DNA of 22,789 nucleotides from Lachnospiraceae bacterium UBA3711 (GTDB lineage: Bacteria; Bacillota; Clostridia; Lachnospirales; Lachnospiraceae): the NCBI GenBank assembly GCA_002371345.1, contig DFHY01000039.1:1-22789 (forward strand), written 5' to 3'. The notes under the pieces were generated by a model, which saw only the letters and a list, made by a program, of their open reading frames with translations, had not been told where the DNA came from and did not search any database. Below are positions 8,701 to 14,464 of this stretch, in pieces (position 1 is the first letter of the stretch; each line of letters starts with the position of its first letter). Position numbers and translations under genes: made by a program.

Positions 8701-9686
8701 ATGACGGAAGAGAGAAGCGGCCTGATCTGTATATATTCAACGGTTCTGTCATGCTGGAGGAGGGCAGGGACTACATCCTGTCTTATTCCAACAATATTAA
8801 TGCCGGAACCGCGATCATAACCGTCATCTTCCGCGGTAATTACGAAGGAACATTTGAGTATGCATTTGATATTGAGAAAGCGCCGATAGACAACGTGGTG
8901 CTCGAAAATGACGGAAATCTTACCTATAACGGTTATGAGCAGAGTCCTGTCGTTTCCCTTGTGACCTCAAGAGGGCTGGATGTGCCGAAGCGTGACTGGA
9001 GCGTGATTGTAACGCCTCAGCGTGATGATGGAGAGTATGGGCTGACGGTCTCTGTAACCAATGACGACAGTAACTTCATCGGTTCCGCTGACGCTGCGTG
9101 GCGTATACTGCCGCTTGATTCTGACACCATGTTCTGGCTGTACTCGTCAAGGCAGGGGAAGCACAGCGTCAGGCTGAACTGGACTGATGCCCCGGGCGCG
9201 GTCAAGTATGTAATATATGGAAATGCCTGCGGAAGCAAGCTGAAGAAGCTGAAGACTCTTCGCAATGTAAACAGCTATACCGTGAAAAAGATCGGCTCTA
9301 AGCTAAGATCCGGCAAATACTATAAATTCATGGTTAAGGCGGTTAACAGAAACGGGAAAACCATAGCGAAGACCAAAGTAATACATGTAGTCACCGACGG
9401 CGGCGCTTTCACCAACTTCAGCAGAGTAAAAATCAAAAAGTCCGTGCAGAAGAAGGCAGTGAAGCTTAAGCCGGGCAGGAAGCTGAAGCTCAAAGCAAAA
9501 GCGGTAAAACAGGACAGGAACCGTGCAGTAAATATACACCGCGGGCTGCGCTATCTGTCAGGCAACAGCAAAGTGGCGTCTGTCGACAGCAGCGGCGTTG
9601 TCAGAGCGAAGTCATCCGGAAGCTGTTATATATACGCATATACGCAGAGCGGAACGTTCGCGAGAGTCGGAGTGATTGTCAGCTGA
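2787..9686 (+). CDS. Giant secreted modular protein: beta-helix, 16 Ig-like repeats, FN3, BIG2
   Basis: The ATG at 2787 (2299 residues) is preferred over the in-frame ATG at 2772, because AAAGG at 2775-2779 sits 7 bases before it and nothing precedes 2772. Order (residues from 2787): signal peptide about 1-25 (KHKTSDR, then a hydrophobic ALLLSVILAVCTLSASG); acidic linker about 35-185 with five ETEAE repeats (113-137); a glycine-rich right-handed beta-helix of about 12 rungs (321-752) repeating TINGGxVTA...GAGIGGG; a Cys/His linker (C798, C816, C819, C838, C841); 16 Ig-like domains of about 79 residues (845-2111) in eight alternating pairs of MBG/YDG type (YDG..P.V / NNTNAGTA / GNYTGT); FN3 (2112-2201); BIG2 (2205-2299, VASVDSSGVVRAKSSG). 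It is probably an extracellular adhesin or glycan-binding protein, but the ligand is unknown. No LPXTG motif, SLH domain or C-terminal membrane anchor is visible. The N-terminal part is very acidic, while the FN3-BIG2 junction is Lys/Arg-rich. Confidence 0.85.
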   Translation: MKHKTSDRIHALLLSVILAVCTLSASGYTGESTDYSRVAYASEIPQGDESVFPAGSIYDEDISIDEDIVADDDGITPDSASGGLGAGDETGNNTDEELPAGFISDESGTVSEETEAEETEAEETEAEETEAEETEAESDAAAESQTVTAEFSETVEPADGTEISGSDETSGDELMYADDISADETEEEVLLSAAAELSAAAQPPVSYIYRDKDHLKGETRTCTAYTVLNNPRNLPKSYSSGWYVIQGSMEYDFYRFQIDGNVNFILTDGCKFVHTLGFHIKPGCSLTIYGQEKDSGRLEAGSTKNAVIGGDRDEGGNTTGSVTINGGTIILSGGNGGAALGAGKEGAFGNITINGGNVTAKGGGDAAGIGDGEYGKGVESITINGGTVNARGGDKYGAGIGGGDESVDKGKITINGGNVTAVGGGGNEWHYALAQGKGAAIGGGRNRTGPPEIVINGGTVRAEGSWYGAGIGGGKDGSAGNITINGGDVTALCGDRSAAIGGGEGKGIGNGKRVLITGGTVKALVGTDKGSGKGYIGAAIGAGGASNQGGDVIIRGGNVTAESWGGAGIGGGGAYGHRGGNVTISGGTVVASSRTGAGIGGGGFQSGFDKEHDKGDGGNVTISGGNVFASSSQGGAAIGGAAGRNGGSLTITGGYVVATTSTMSYDWVNNVKAKRVVANPYQDMASTIANLLGKKIFSHPVSKSPAAIGGGYVGGTGGSGGTFVMSGGLLIAKSGFNGNPAIGSGSDNKNKGSYKISENLTVQYADDFKSSPDKLVHVLANDRYPSIQTKPYIMISECVHHDQSYKITPSGHTPVCKYCIAQQLGEQPHKWDNSGLACSMCGYKRSAELSIEYVRGADSFVYTGSAVEPEVRVKVYDKVLTKNRDYTLIYENNVNAGKGRITVTANAPYYITRTFSFTIRKAPLEKANFSGRRRTYTGAVQTISASDITVTSGDRTVPNDEYTVSMTPGTDLGDYSFIVNSVSRNYTGTLTGLWSIVPKELNQTNVTVSGVYWYNGKAQTPEPVVKDGNKTLQKGRDYTLSYRNNVNAGKAYVIVTCTGNYTGIIEKEFTIGRPEITEVVLAKNRFVYNGVKQSVSIISVKSGSLDVPLSDCVITDDSKTNAGNYTVSVSAKESSNFSGTRNTNWEIAPKPFDNNSFEAILSQDSFTYDKEPQTPDVTVREKDGSLVLKKDTDYTVTYDNNTNAGEAKIIINGTGNNNGTGNYIGTIEKAFTITKAEIDAASLKKYILEYKMNEAQTVEVDKVWADDLEVPVEACTVTGNSATTAGDYSVTIQANEDSNYTGSVSVPYRIVPQGVNVFTAKLTQVPLTYDGNEKKPEVTVTDSTSHNQLTVGIDYTVRYDDNTNAGTAKVLVTGKGNYQGTITLLFQIRKAQIKDVTLSETQLIYNGQLQHASISKVTAGGTEGTASIEVPGTEGSTCYTVTGDSAVDAGTYTMTVTAKDGSNSNFTGSSSAVYKIEPKNIGADDISVALSDDVFTYDGTVNKPDVIIMHNINNDESITLDEGSASDEAVDYDYTCTYPEDSIDAGNYSVTISGAGNYTGTITKNYKIEKAKIDQASLSEYFFPYNGMIQFAEVTSVMAGNLEVPEEDYNVRGAYAISVGNYDVTVIAAEDSNYTGSVKVPYSIIPKDVKAFDVELTETEYVYDGSRKQPEVFAVDEERILVKDEDYTLTYSNNTDAGTASVKVTGIGGYTGSRVLNFTIAKAEIDTVILDESILMYNKKWQSVSVSEVWADDLQLPAAGNLYTVSGSTAKYPGTYSLTVKAKENSNYIGSVTVPYTIVPADASIFKVSLTQIDLIYDGSKKEPGVSVYDANDEKKELTPGTDYTVAYQDNTNAGTARVLVTGIGNYDGTRILPFRIDKAPITSLTLSSTSLDYIGELQTVTVDEVLAGKLVVPENEYTVTGNSAVNPGSYAATAAAKDRSNFKGSASARYTINPDDGSWISVGLEEIDFVYDGREKRPDLYIFNGSVMLEEGRDYILSYSNNINAGTAIITVIFRGNYEGTFEYAFDIEKAPIDNVVLENDGNLTYNGYEQSPVVSLVTSRGLDVPKRDWSVIVTPQRDDGEYGLTVSVTNDDSNFIGSADAAWRILPLDSDTMFWLYSSRQGKHSVRLNWTDAPGAVKYVIYGNACGSKLKKLKTLRNVNSYTVKKIGSKLRSGKYYKFMVKAVNRNGKTIAKTKVIHVVTDGGAFTNFSRVKIKKSVQKKAVKLKPGRKLKLKAKAVKQDRNRAVNIHRGLRYLSGNSKVASVDSSGVVRAKSSGSCYIYAYTQSGTFARVGVIVS
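3123..3197 (+). repeat. Five-copy 15-bp in-frame tandem repeat (ETEAE)
   Basis: Five consecutive 15-base units starting at 3123, 3138, 3153, 3168 and 3183 (consensus GAAACAGAAGCAGAA) encode ETEAE five times. The copies differ at single, mostly synonymous bases. The unit is a multiple of three, so gain or loss of copies would keep the frame and change only the length of the acidic linker behind the signal peptide. Confidence 0.9.
3747..5042 (+). repeat. Glycine-rich beta-helix coding repeats (12 degenerate rungs)
   Basis: About 12 degenerate repeats of roughly 29-40 codons follow the pattern (S/N)(V/I)TI-N/S-GGxVxA, a variable turn, then A-G/A-IGGG. The spacing of alternating hydrophobic beta-strand residues and glycine turns fits a right-handed parallel beta-helix. 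The eleventh rung carries an insertion of about 40 residues (region YDWVNN to SHPVSK, near 4780-4900) that breaks the period and may form a side loop. Confidence 0.8.
5319..9119 (+). repeat. Eight alternating pairs of Ig-like domains (16 modules)
   Basis: Two module types alternate strictly. Type A has Y-(D/N/T)-G...P-x-V, then DYT(V/L)xYxNNxNAGTAxVxVTGxGNYxGT, ending F-x-I-x-K-A. Type B has a shorter Y-N/D-G-xxQ start, a conserved VP(E)..YTVTGxS, then AGxYxxTVxAKxxSNFxGS, ending Y-x-I-x-P. Eight A-B pairs can be counted from the RSAEL to the RILPLD boundary. DNA identity between copies is low enough that recent duplication is not obvious. Coding sequence here looks more AT-rich than the flanking housekeeping genes. 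Confidence 0.85.
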
Positions 9687-9692
9687 GATGTA

Positions 9693-9732
9693 TCTGCAGC
9701 CAACGTCAAAAGTTTTTGACGCTGGCTGCAGA
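9693..9732 (+). terminator. Long near-perfect hairpin after the giant gene (possible terminator)
   Basis: A 19-base arm at 9693-9711 pairs with 9714-9732 with a single A-C mismatch (9703/9722), beginning 7 bases after the stop codon. The inner stem is AAAA/TTTT next to a tiny loop. No U-tract follows the stem (GAACCTACGG), so classical intrinsic termination is uncertain. It may instead protect the 3' end or act as a processing signal. Confidence 0.55.
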
Positions 9733-9823
9733 ACCTACGGCAGGATGTGCACGGATTCTCAAAGGGAATATGCCGACTTCGGGCGGATCAAGCGCTGTGT
9801 GAAAAATCAGGAGCCAGTAAACC

Positions 9824-11377
9824 ATGTACCAGACTCTACTGTTCATACAATATGCCAGCATCGTGCTCATGCTCTTTATGTGCGCGTATATTACGAAGAA
9901 ATGGAACAGGCCGCTGCACGGATGGCTGTTTTTCTACTGTGTCGCAACTCTGATCAATAATGCCGGATACCTGGGGATCATGCTGTCCAAAACAGAGGAA
10001 GCCACAGTTATCTCGTGGAAGTTCAGCTACATGGGCAGAGTATGGATACCGTTTTCACTCCTTCAGTTTGTCATATGGCTGTGCAATAAGAAGAGATATC
10101 CCATTGTGTCTGACATTCTGGCGCTAATACACGCGATAACATTCTTCCTCGTGCTCGGTATGGAGCATAATACACTTTACTACAAAACATACGCATTTTC
10201 CGAGGAAGGGCTGTTCCCGCACCTGGTCCATACAAACGGTATATGGCACTATCTTCATGACGTGCTGATCGTTTCATATATCCTATATGGACTGACAAGC
10301 CTGATCATTCTGCTCAGAACACAGAGCAATCCGCGCAGAAGAAAACAGCTGATATTCATTATGGCGGCCATACTTACAGACAGCGCCTTCTTCCTGCTTG
10401 AGATCCTCAAGGTAGCCCCGGGCTATGACGTTACAACGCTGGGCTATACTCTGGCTACTCTGTTTTTGTATCTGGCTATTTTCAGGTACGATATTCTCGG
10501 AACGAAAGAGCTGGCACGTGATTTTGTCATAGACAATGTGTCTGACGGTGTTATAGTCACGGATGAAGAGGGTTCTGTCGTTGATTACAACAGGAGGGCT
10601 CTGTCGATCATTCCCATGCTTGAATCAGATCCGCATGAGGCGCTGAGTATGATTCAGACAGTCATAGCGGAAAACAGGGCGATTGACTATGACGGCAAGA
10701 AATACACTCCAAAAGAAAATTCCCTGATGGATGAAAAGCACACAGCCGGGAAAGTTTACCTGCTCTCAGACGACACGGAGCATTACCGGCGCGCGGAACA
10801 GCTTACAAGGGAGATGATGCTCGCGCTATCAAATACTGTTGACGCAAAAGACCACTATACGAACGGTCATTCACAGCGCGTGGCGAAGTACTCCATGGAG
10901 ATAGCGCGGCGGATGGGCAAGAGCCCTGAGGATCAGGAGAAGATCTATGAGATGGGCCTGCTTCATGATATCGGTAAGATAGGAGTGAGTGAAGAGATAC
11001 TCAACAAGACAAGCAGGCTTACGGACGAGGAATTCTCACAGATCAAGCAGCATACGGTTATCGGAAGCAATATACTGAGCAAGATCACCGTCATGCCGGA
11101 GCTTGACGATGGAGCCAGGAGCCACCATGAGAGATATGACGGGCGCGGATATCCTGACGGCCTGAAGGGGGAGGAGATACCTGAGGCGGCGAGGATCATC
11201 TGTCTGGCCGACTGCTACGACGCCATGACCTCAACGCGCACCTACTCGAAGCCGAAGCCTCAGGAAGCGGTACGCGCGGAGATAGAGCGGTGCAAGGGCA
11301 GCCAGTTTGACCCGGAAATAGCGGATATCATGATCTCCATGATCGATGACGACAAGGAATACACGATGCACGAGTGA
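9824..11377 (+). CDS. Seven-transmembrane PAS HD-GYP signalling protein (probable c-di-GMP phosphodiesterase)
   Basis: A 517-residue membrane signalling protein. Residues 1-225 hold seven hydrophobic segments (about 4-24, 31-54, 64-86, 93-113, 140-165, 174-193, 203-222), resembling the 7TM sensor of some histidine kinases. A PAS-like segment follows (about 235-320; DNVSDGVIVTDEEGSVVDYN). The C-terminal half is an HD-GYP domain with all expected metal and signature residues: the early His in GHSQRV (about 348), LLHDIGK (about 380), the His in IKQHT, HHERYDGRGYPDGLKG (about 433-448), and ADCYDAMTS. HD-GYP proteins hydrolyse cyclic-di-GMP and sometimes other cyclic dinucleotides. No GGDEF or EAL domain is present. 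AGGAG at 9809-9813 sits 10 bases before the ATG. No clear promoter is seen in the 137-base gap, so read-through from the giant gene past its hairpin is possible. Confidence 0.9.
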   Translation: MYQTLLFIQYASIVLMLFMCAYITKKWNRPLHGWLFFYCVATLINNAGYLGIMLSKTEEATVISWKFSYMGRVWIPFSLLQFVIWLCNKKRYPIVSDILALIHAITFFLVLGMEHNTLYYKTYAFSEEGLFPHLVHTNGIWHYLHDVLIVSYILYGLTSLIILLRTQSNPRRRKQLIFIMAAILTDSAFFLLEILKVAPGYDVTTLGYTLATLFLYLAIFRYDILGTKELARDFVIDNVSDGVIVTDEEGSVVDYNRRALSIIPMLESDPHEALSMIQTVIAENRAIDYDGKKYTPKENSLMDEKHTAGKVYLLSDDTEHYRRAEQLTREMMLALSNTVDAKDHYTNGHSQRVAKYSMEIARRMGKSPEDQEKIYEMGLLHDIGKIGVSEEILNKTSRLTDEEFSQIKQHTVIGSNILSKITVMPELDDGARSHHERYDGRGYPDGLKGEEIPEAARIICLADCYDAMTSTRTYSKPKPQEAVRAEIERCKGSQFDPEIADIMISMIDDDKEYTMHE

Positions 11378-11386
11378 GATTTTACA

Positions 11387-11421
11387 GTAAACGACAAAGT
11401 AAAGATAGCTTTGTCGTTTGC
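11387..11421. terminator. Bidirectional hairpin between the HD-GYP gene and rqcH
   Basis: A 13-base arm (11387-11399, core AAACGACAAAG) pairs with 11409-11421 with one G-U wobble around a 9-base loop. It lies in the 43-base gap between the converging genes and touches the rqcH stop codon (TAG at 11423-11421). T-runs are within the stem rather than after it, so efficiency is uncertain. Position and symmetry suggest a shared terminator. Confidence 0.6.
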
Positions 11422-13175
11422 TATATCAGAGTCAGCTTCGAGATATCCGGCCTGACCGTCATGGAATAATTAGTGTAATACACTACGAATCCGGGCTTTG
11501 AGCCGTTCGGCTTCTTCACCTCGCGTCTCTGTACATAGTCGATCTCAACCTTGTCAGCTTCCCTGGCGCTGGAATAGTACGCGGCAGCGCCGGCAGCGAG
11601 CTCGAAGATATGGTCCGGCAGCTCCTGGCCGTCCTTTCTTCTGACGATGACGTGCGATCCCGGCGCTTTCTTGGAGTGGAACCACCAGTCGGACGCATTC
11701 GCTATGCGGAATGTCAGCTCGTCGTTCTGGAGATTATTCTTGCCGACATATATGTCGTATCCGTCCTCTGTCTGATAATGCCAGGGGCGTGACTTCTCGG
11801 GGCGCGACGCGCCCTTTTTCTTCTGCGGATCATGTCTTCTGATATATCCCGACTCGGCCAGCTCATCCCTGATCTGGTTCAGGTCCGCCTCACTCTGAGC
11901 CTGGTCCAGAAATGTCTTAATTGATTCAAGCTGATCCACATCAGCCTGCGTCTGACGGATCTGTTCACTCAGGGCATCGAAGGTGCGTTTCTGCTTCTCA
12001 TACTTTTCGTAGTACCGCCGGGCGTTTTCGGAAGCGGTCTTATTCGGATCAAGGGTGATCCTGACCTCTTTATCATTGTCATAGTAATTTGGCAGGGAAA
12101 CACTTGAAGCTCCGGGCTCTATCCCATATGCCCAGGTGTGCAGAAGCTCCCCGTATAGTCTGAACTTATCCCTTTTCTCCGTGTCCTTCAGTTGGCGGCT
12201 CTGCAGATCCAGCTTCCGGGATTCCCTCTCCAGCATAGTATTCACCAGATGCCTCAGGTCAGAGCTCTTCTGACGGATACGGGTGACGGAATTCTTCTGG
12301 GCATAGTATGTCTCAAGAACCTGCGACATATTGTCAAACCGCTTTGCTGTCATATCACGGTACATACTGAGCCCAACCGCGGAAAACTCCACGGGAGAGC
12401 CGTCCGGGTCATATATAATGTTCGGCTCGAAGACGGAATCTCTGACATCCTCCATAAGCTCAAGGAATATCCTCGCCAGGTGGAGCCTGGCGTCTTCAGG
12501 GATGTCCTTCGCGCTCATATCACTGTCAAGCCCGGAACGGCAGCACAGCTCATGAGCGATGACCGGGCTTATGCCGGTATAGCTCATATACACCGCTTTG
12601 TACAGAGGCTGGGGCTTATCGAACACAGTACTGACGAAGCCGTCACGGTCCGCTGTGAGCGGATCCAGCTTCTCCTGTGTCACGGGTATAAAATAATCCC
12701 TTCCCGGAAGCACTTCCCGTACCGAAGAAGTCTGTGCGGAAATGTGTTTGAGCGAATCTATGATTACCCCGTTCTCATCGCAGAATATAAGGTTGGAATG
12801 CTTGCCCATCAATTCAAGTATCAGATCCTTCCTGCGCAGGTCCCCCATCTCGTCGTAATGCTCAATCTCAAAGTGTATTATTCTCTCCAGAGAAGGCTGC
12901 CATACTCTGACGATCTTTCCGCTGCCTATGTGCTTTCGAAGAAGCATGCAGAAGTTCGGCGCCTTCATGGGGCTGAGCTTATTCTTATCGGTAAAGTATA
13001 TGAGCGGGAGAGAAGCGGACGCTGACATCAGGATCCTCCTCTGGCCGCTGAATGTCTTAACTGTGAGCATGATCTCATCCGCCTCGGGCTGCGCGATCTT
13101 ATTGATCCTGGCTCCTGCAAGCACAGAGTTCATCTCCGCGGTTATATTTGCAACTGTGATTCCGTCGAGGGCCAT
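11421..13175 (-). CDS. rqcH: RqcH / NFACT-family ribosome quality control factor
   Basis: 584 residues, the expected size for bacterial RqcH (Rqc2/NEMF homologue, also called FbpA-like). RqcH binds stalled 50S subunits carrying peptidyl-tRNA and recruits tRNA-Ala to add C-terminal alanine tails that mark the chain for degradation. Visible parts: the NFACT-N start MALDGITVANITAEMN; the LERII and ELMGKHSNLIF region (residues 96-130) typical of the family; a long helical/coiled-coil region (about 275-445; TVMLERESRKLDLQSRQ-type and KYEKQKRTFDAL); and the C-terminal NFACT-R domain (about 455-575) with YVGKNNLQNDELTF and WWFHSKKAPGSHVIVR. AAGGAG (complement of 13183-13188) lies 7 bases before the ATG. 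The position corresponding to the Asp of a conserved Asp-Arg pair appears to be Glu97-Arg98. Transcribed divergently from yicC. Confidence 0.93.
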   Translation of the reverse strand: MALDGITVANITAEMNSVLAGARINKIAQPEADEIMLTVKTFSGQRRILMSASASLPLIYFTDKNKLSPMKAPNFCMLLRKHIGSGKIVRVWQPSLERIIHFEIEHYDEMGDLRRKDLILELMGKHSNLIFCDENGVIIDSLKHISAQTSSVREVLPGRDYFIPVTQEKLDPLTADRDGFVSTVFDKPQPLYKAVYMSYTGISPVIAHELCCRSGLDSDMSAKDIPEDARLHLARIFLELMEDVRDSVFEPNIIYDPDGSPVEFSAVGLSMYRDMTAKRFDNMSQVLETYYAQKNSVTRIRQKSSDLRHLVNTMLERESRKLDLQSRQLKDTEKRDKFRLYGELLHTWAYGIEPGASSVSLPNYYDNDKEVRITLDPNKTASENARRYYEKYEKQKRTFDALSEQIRQTQADVDQLESIKTFLDQAQSEADLNQIRDELAESGYIRRHDPQKKKGASRPEKSRPWHYQTEDGYDIYVGKNNLQNDELTFRIANASDWWFHSKKAPGSHVIVRRKDGQELPDHIFELAAGAAAYYSSAREADKVEIDYVQRREVKKPNGSKPGFVVYYTNYSMTVRPDISKLTLI

Positions 13176-13214
13176 ATGCTTACTCCTTTTTCACTCGTTT
13201 CGTTTTTTTATCAG

Positions 13215-13229
13215 ATGACAGATTGTCAT
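13215..13229. promoter_or_regulatory. Inverted repeat (possible operator) in the rqcH-yicC divergent region
   Basis: ATGACA-GAT-TGTCAT is a perfect 6-bp inverted repeat with a 3-base centre. It lies just downstream of the putative rqcH -10 element, where a bound repressor would overlap the start of transcription. Short repeats of this size also arise by chance, so this is only a candidate. Confidence 0.3.
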
Positions 13230-13230
13230 G

Positions 13231-13239
13231 ATGATACCA
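13231..13239 (-). promoter_or_regulatory. Extended -10 promoter for rqcH
   Basis: On the minus strand the bases read TGGTATCAT, an extended -10 element (TGn plus TATCAT), about 56 bases upstream of the rqcH start. No clear -35 is seen. Confidence 0.4.
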
Positions 13240-13248
13240 CAAACCGCA

Positions 13249-13278
13249 TTGACTTTAAAAGAACCATTGACTTATAAT
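13249..13278 (+). promoter_or_regulatory. Sigma-A promoter of the yicC-remA-gmk-rpoZ-rimO operon
   Basis: TTGACT at 13249-13254 and a perfect TATAAT at 13273-13278 are separated by 18 bases. A second TTGACTT copy lies at 13267-13273, directly against the -10 box. This is the strongest promoter match in the window, and it lies about 50 bases before the yicC start. Confidence 0.8.
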
Positions 13279-13326
13279 GTTTTCTGTATCTTTATGTTCA
13301 AACCAGACTAAAGGGATCAACTTATT

Positions 13327-14205
13327 ATGATCAAAAGCATGACCGGCTTCGGCCGGGGAGAATACTCAGGGGAAACTCTCAAGTTCACAGTCGAGATGAA
13401 GAGTGTCAATCACCGTTATCTTGACTCGAATGTCAGGATCTCGAAGGAGTACGCGTATCTGGACACATCGATCCGCTCAGAGCTGAAGAAGTATCTCGGA
13501 AGGGGAAAGGTTGATGTGTTCGTGACCTATGAGGTCATAGGCGAAGCCGAATATGACCTGCAGTTCAATGAACATCTCGCTCAGGAGTATGTGGACGCTT
13601 ACGAGAGGATGGCCAGGCGCTTCAATCTGACGAACGACCTCACAGCCGCAAGGCTTGGGGCGCAGCCCGAGATATTCCGCCTGAAGCAGGATTCCATGGA
13701 CGAGGAGGAGGTCTGGGGCGTTCTCAGGAAGGCGCTCGATATGGCCCTTGACTCGCTGGTTGAGGCCAGGGTCAGAGAGGGCGCAAACCTCAGGGACGAT
13801 CTTGTGCGGAAGCTGTCCGGCATGGACACTCTCGTAGACGCGATAGAGAAGAGATATCCGGAGATCATTTCCGCATATGAGGCACGCCTGAAGGAGAAGA
13901 TCGCCGCTCTCATGGAGGACAATCAGATTGACGAGAGCAGGCTTGCCGCGGAGGTGGTGCTCTTTGCGGACAAGCTGGCTACCGACGAGGAGACGGTACG
14001 TCTCCGCAGCCATATCGATACTATGCGGAAGGAACTTGAGAAGGGCGACGATATCGGCCGCAAGCTGGACTTCCTGGCCCAGGAGATGAACAGGGAGGCC
14101 AACACCATATTGTCAAAGGCAAATGACCTTGAGACAAGCAATATCGCGATCGATCTCAAGACTGTGATAGAGAAGATCAGAGAGCAGGTGCAGAATATTG
14201 AATAA
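13327..14205 (+). CDS. yicC: YicC/YloC family endoribonuclease
   Basis: 292 residues, normal for the family. The N-terminal signature SMTGFGRGEY (residues 4-13) and VNHRYLDSN (about 26-34) and the C-terminal DUF1732-type stretch FLAQEMNREANTILSK (about 250-265) are diagnostic. E. coli YicC has been shown to have endoribonuclease activity, and the Bacillus homologue is YloC. The usual Bacillota neighbourhood yicC-remA-gmk-rpoZ is present here. AAGGG at 13311-13315 precedes the ATG by 11 bases. Its stop codon overlaps the start of remA by 8 bases, which suggests coupled translation. Confidence 0.93.
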   Translation: MIKSMTGFGRGEYSGETLKFTVEMKSVNHRYLDSNVRISKEYAYLDTSIRSELKKYLGRGKVDVFVTYEVIGEAEYDLQFNEHLAQEYVDAYERMARRFNLTNDLTAARLGAQPEIFRLKQDSMDEEEVWGVLRKALDMALDSLVEARVREGANLRDDLVRKLSGMDTLVDAIEKRYPEIISAYEARLKEKIAALMEDNQIDESRLAAEVVLFADKLATDEETVRLRSHIDTMRKELEKGDDIGRKLDFLAQEMNREANTILSKANDLETSNIAIDLKTVIEKIREQVQNIE

Positions 14206-14464
14206 TCAGTTTATCAATGTCGGATTCGGCAATCTGGTCAATTCGGACAAGATAATATCAATAGTCAGCCCCGACGCGGCTCCGATAAAACGCCTGGTTC
14301 AGAGGGCAAGGGAACAGGATAAGGTTGTGGACGCGACAGCCGGCAGGAAGACCAAGGCTGTGATCGTCTGCGAAAATGACAGGATAGTCCTGTCCAGCCT
14401 TGTTCCTGATACTATCGGCAGAAGACTTGTCGGAGCGCCGGCACTGATAGGGCAGGGAGGATGA
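14198..14464 (+). CDS. remA: RemA-like extracellular matrix regulator (DUF370)
   Basis: 88-residue homologue of RemA/YlzA, a small DNA-binding protein that in Bacillus subtilis activates matrix and osmoprotection operons. The core FINVGFGNLVNSDKIISIVS and APIKRLVQRARE, then DATAGRKTKAVIV, is typical, and the length is right. The start is TTG at 14198, supported by AGGTG at 14186-14190 (7-base spacing). It makes the family N-terminus begin just before FINVGFG; no ATG is available there. The gene overlaps yicC by 8 bases. Whether RemA here controls surface structures such as the upstream giant protein cannot be told from the sequence. Confidence 0.92.
   Translation: MNNQFINVGFGNLVNSDKIISIVSPDAAPIKRLVQRAREQDKVVDATAGRKTKAVIVCENDRIVLSSLVPDTIGRRLVGAPALIGQGG

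Noticed and set aside
3747..9119. CRISPR-like or transposon repeats
   Set aside because: The repeats are in-frame protein-domain repeats with degenerate DNA. There are no identical direct repeats with unique spacers and no cas or transposase genes.
9590..9686. Sortase LPXTG anchor at the C-terminus of the giant protein
   Set aside because: The protein ends in a BIG2-type beta-strand (ARVGVIVS). There is no LPXTG-like motif, hydrophobic span or positively charged tail at the end.
12192..13025. Open frame of 277 codons antisense to rqcH
   Set aside because: The rqcH frame has clear family motifs throughout. The antisense frame has no recognisable domain and no ribosome site.
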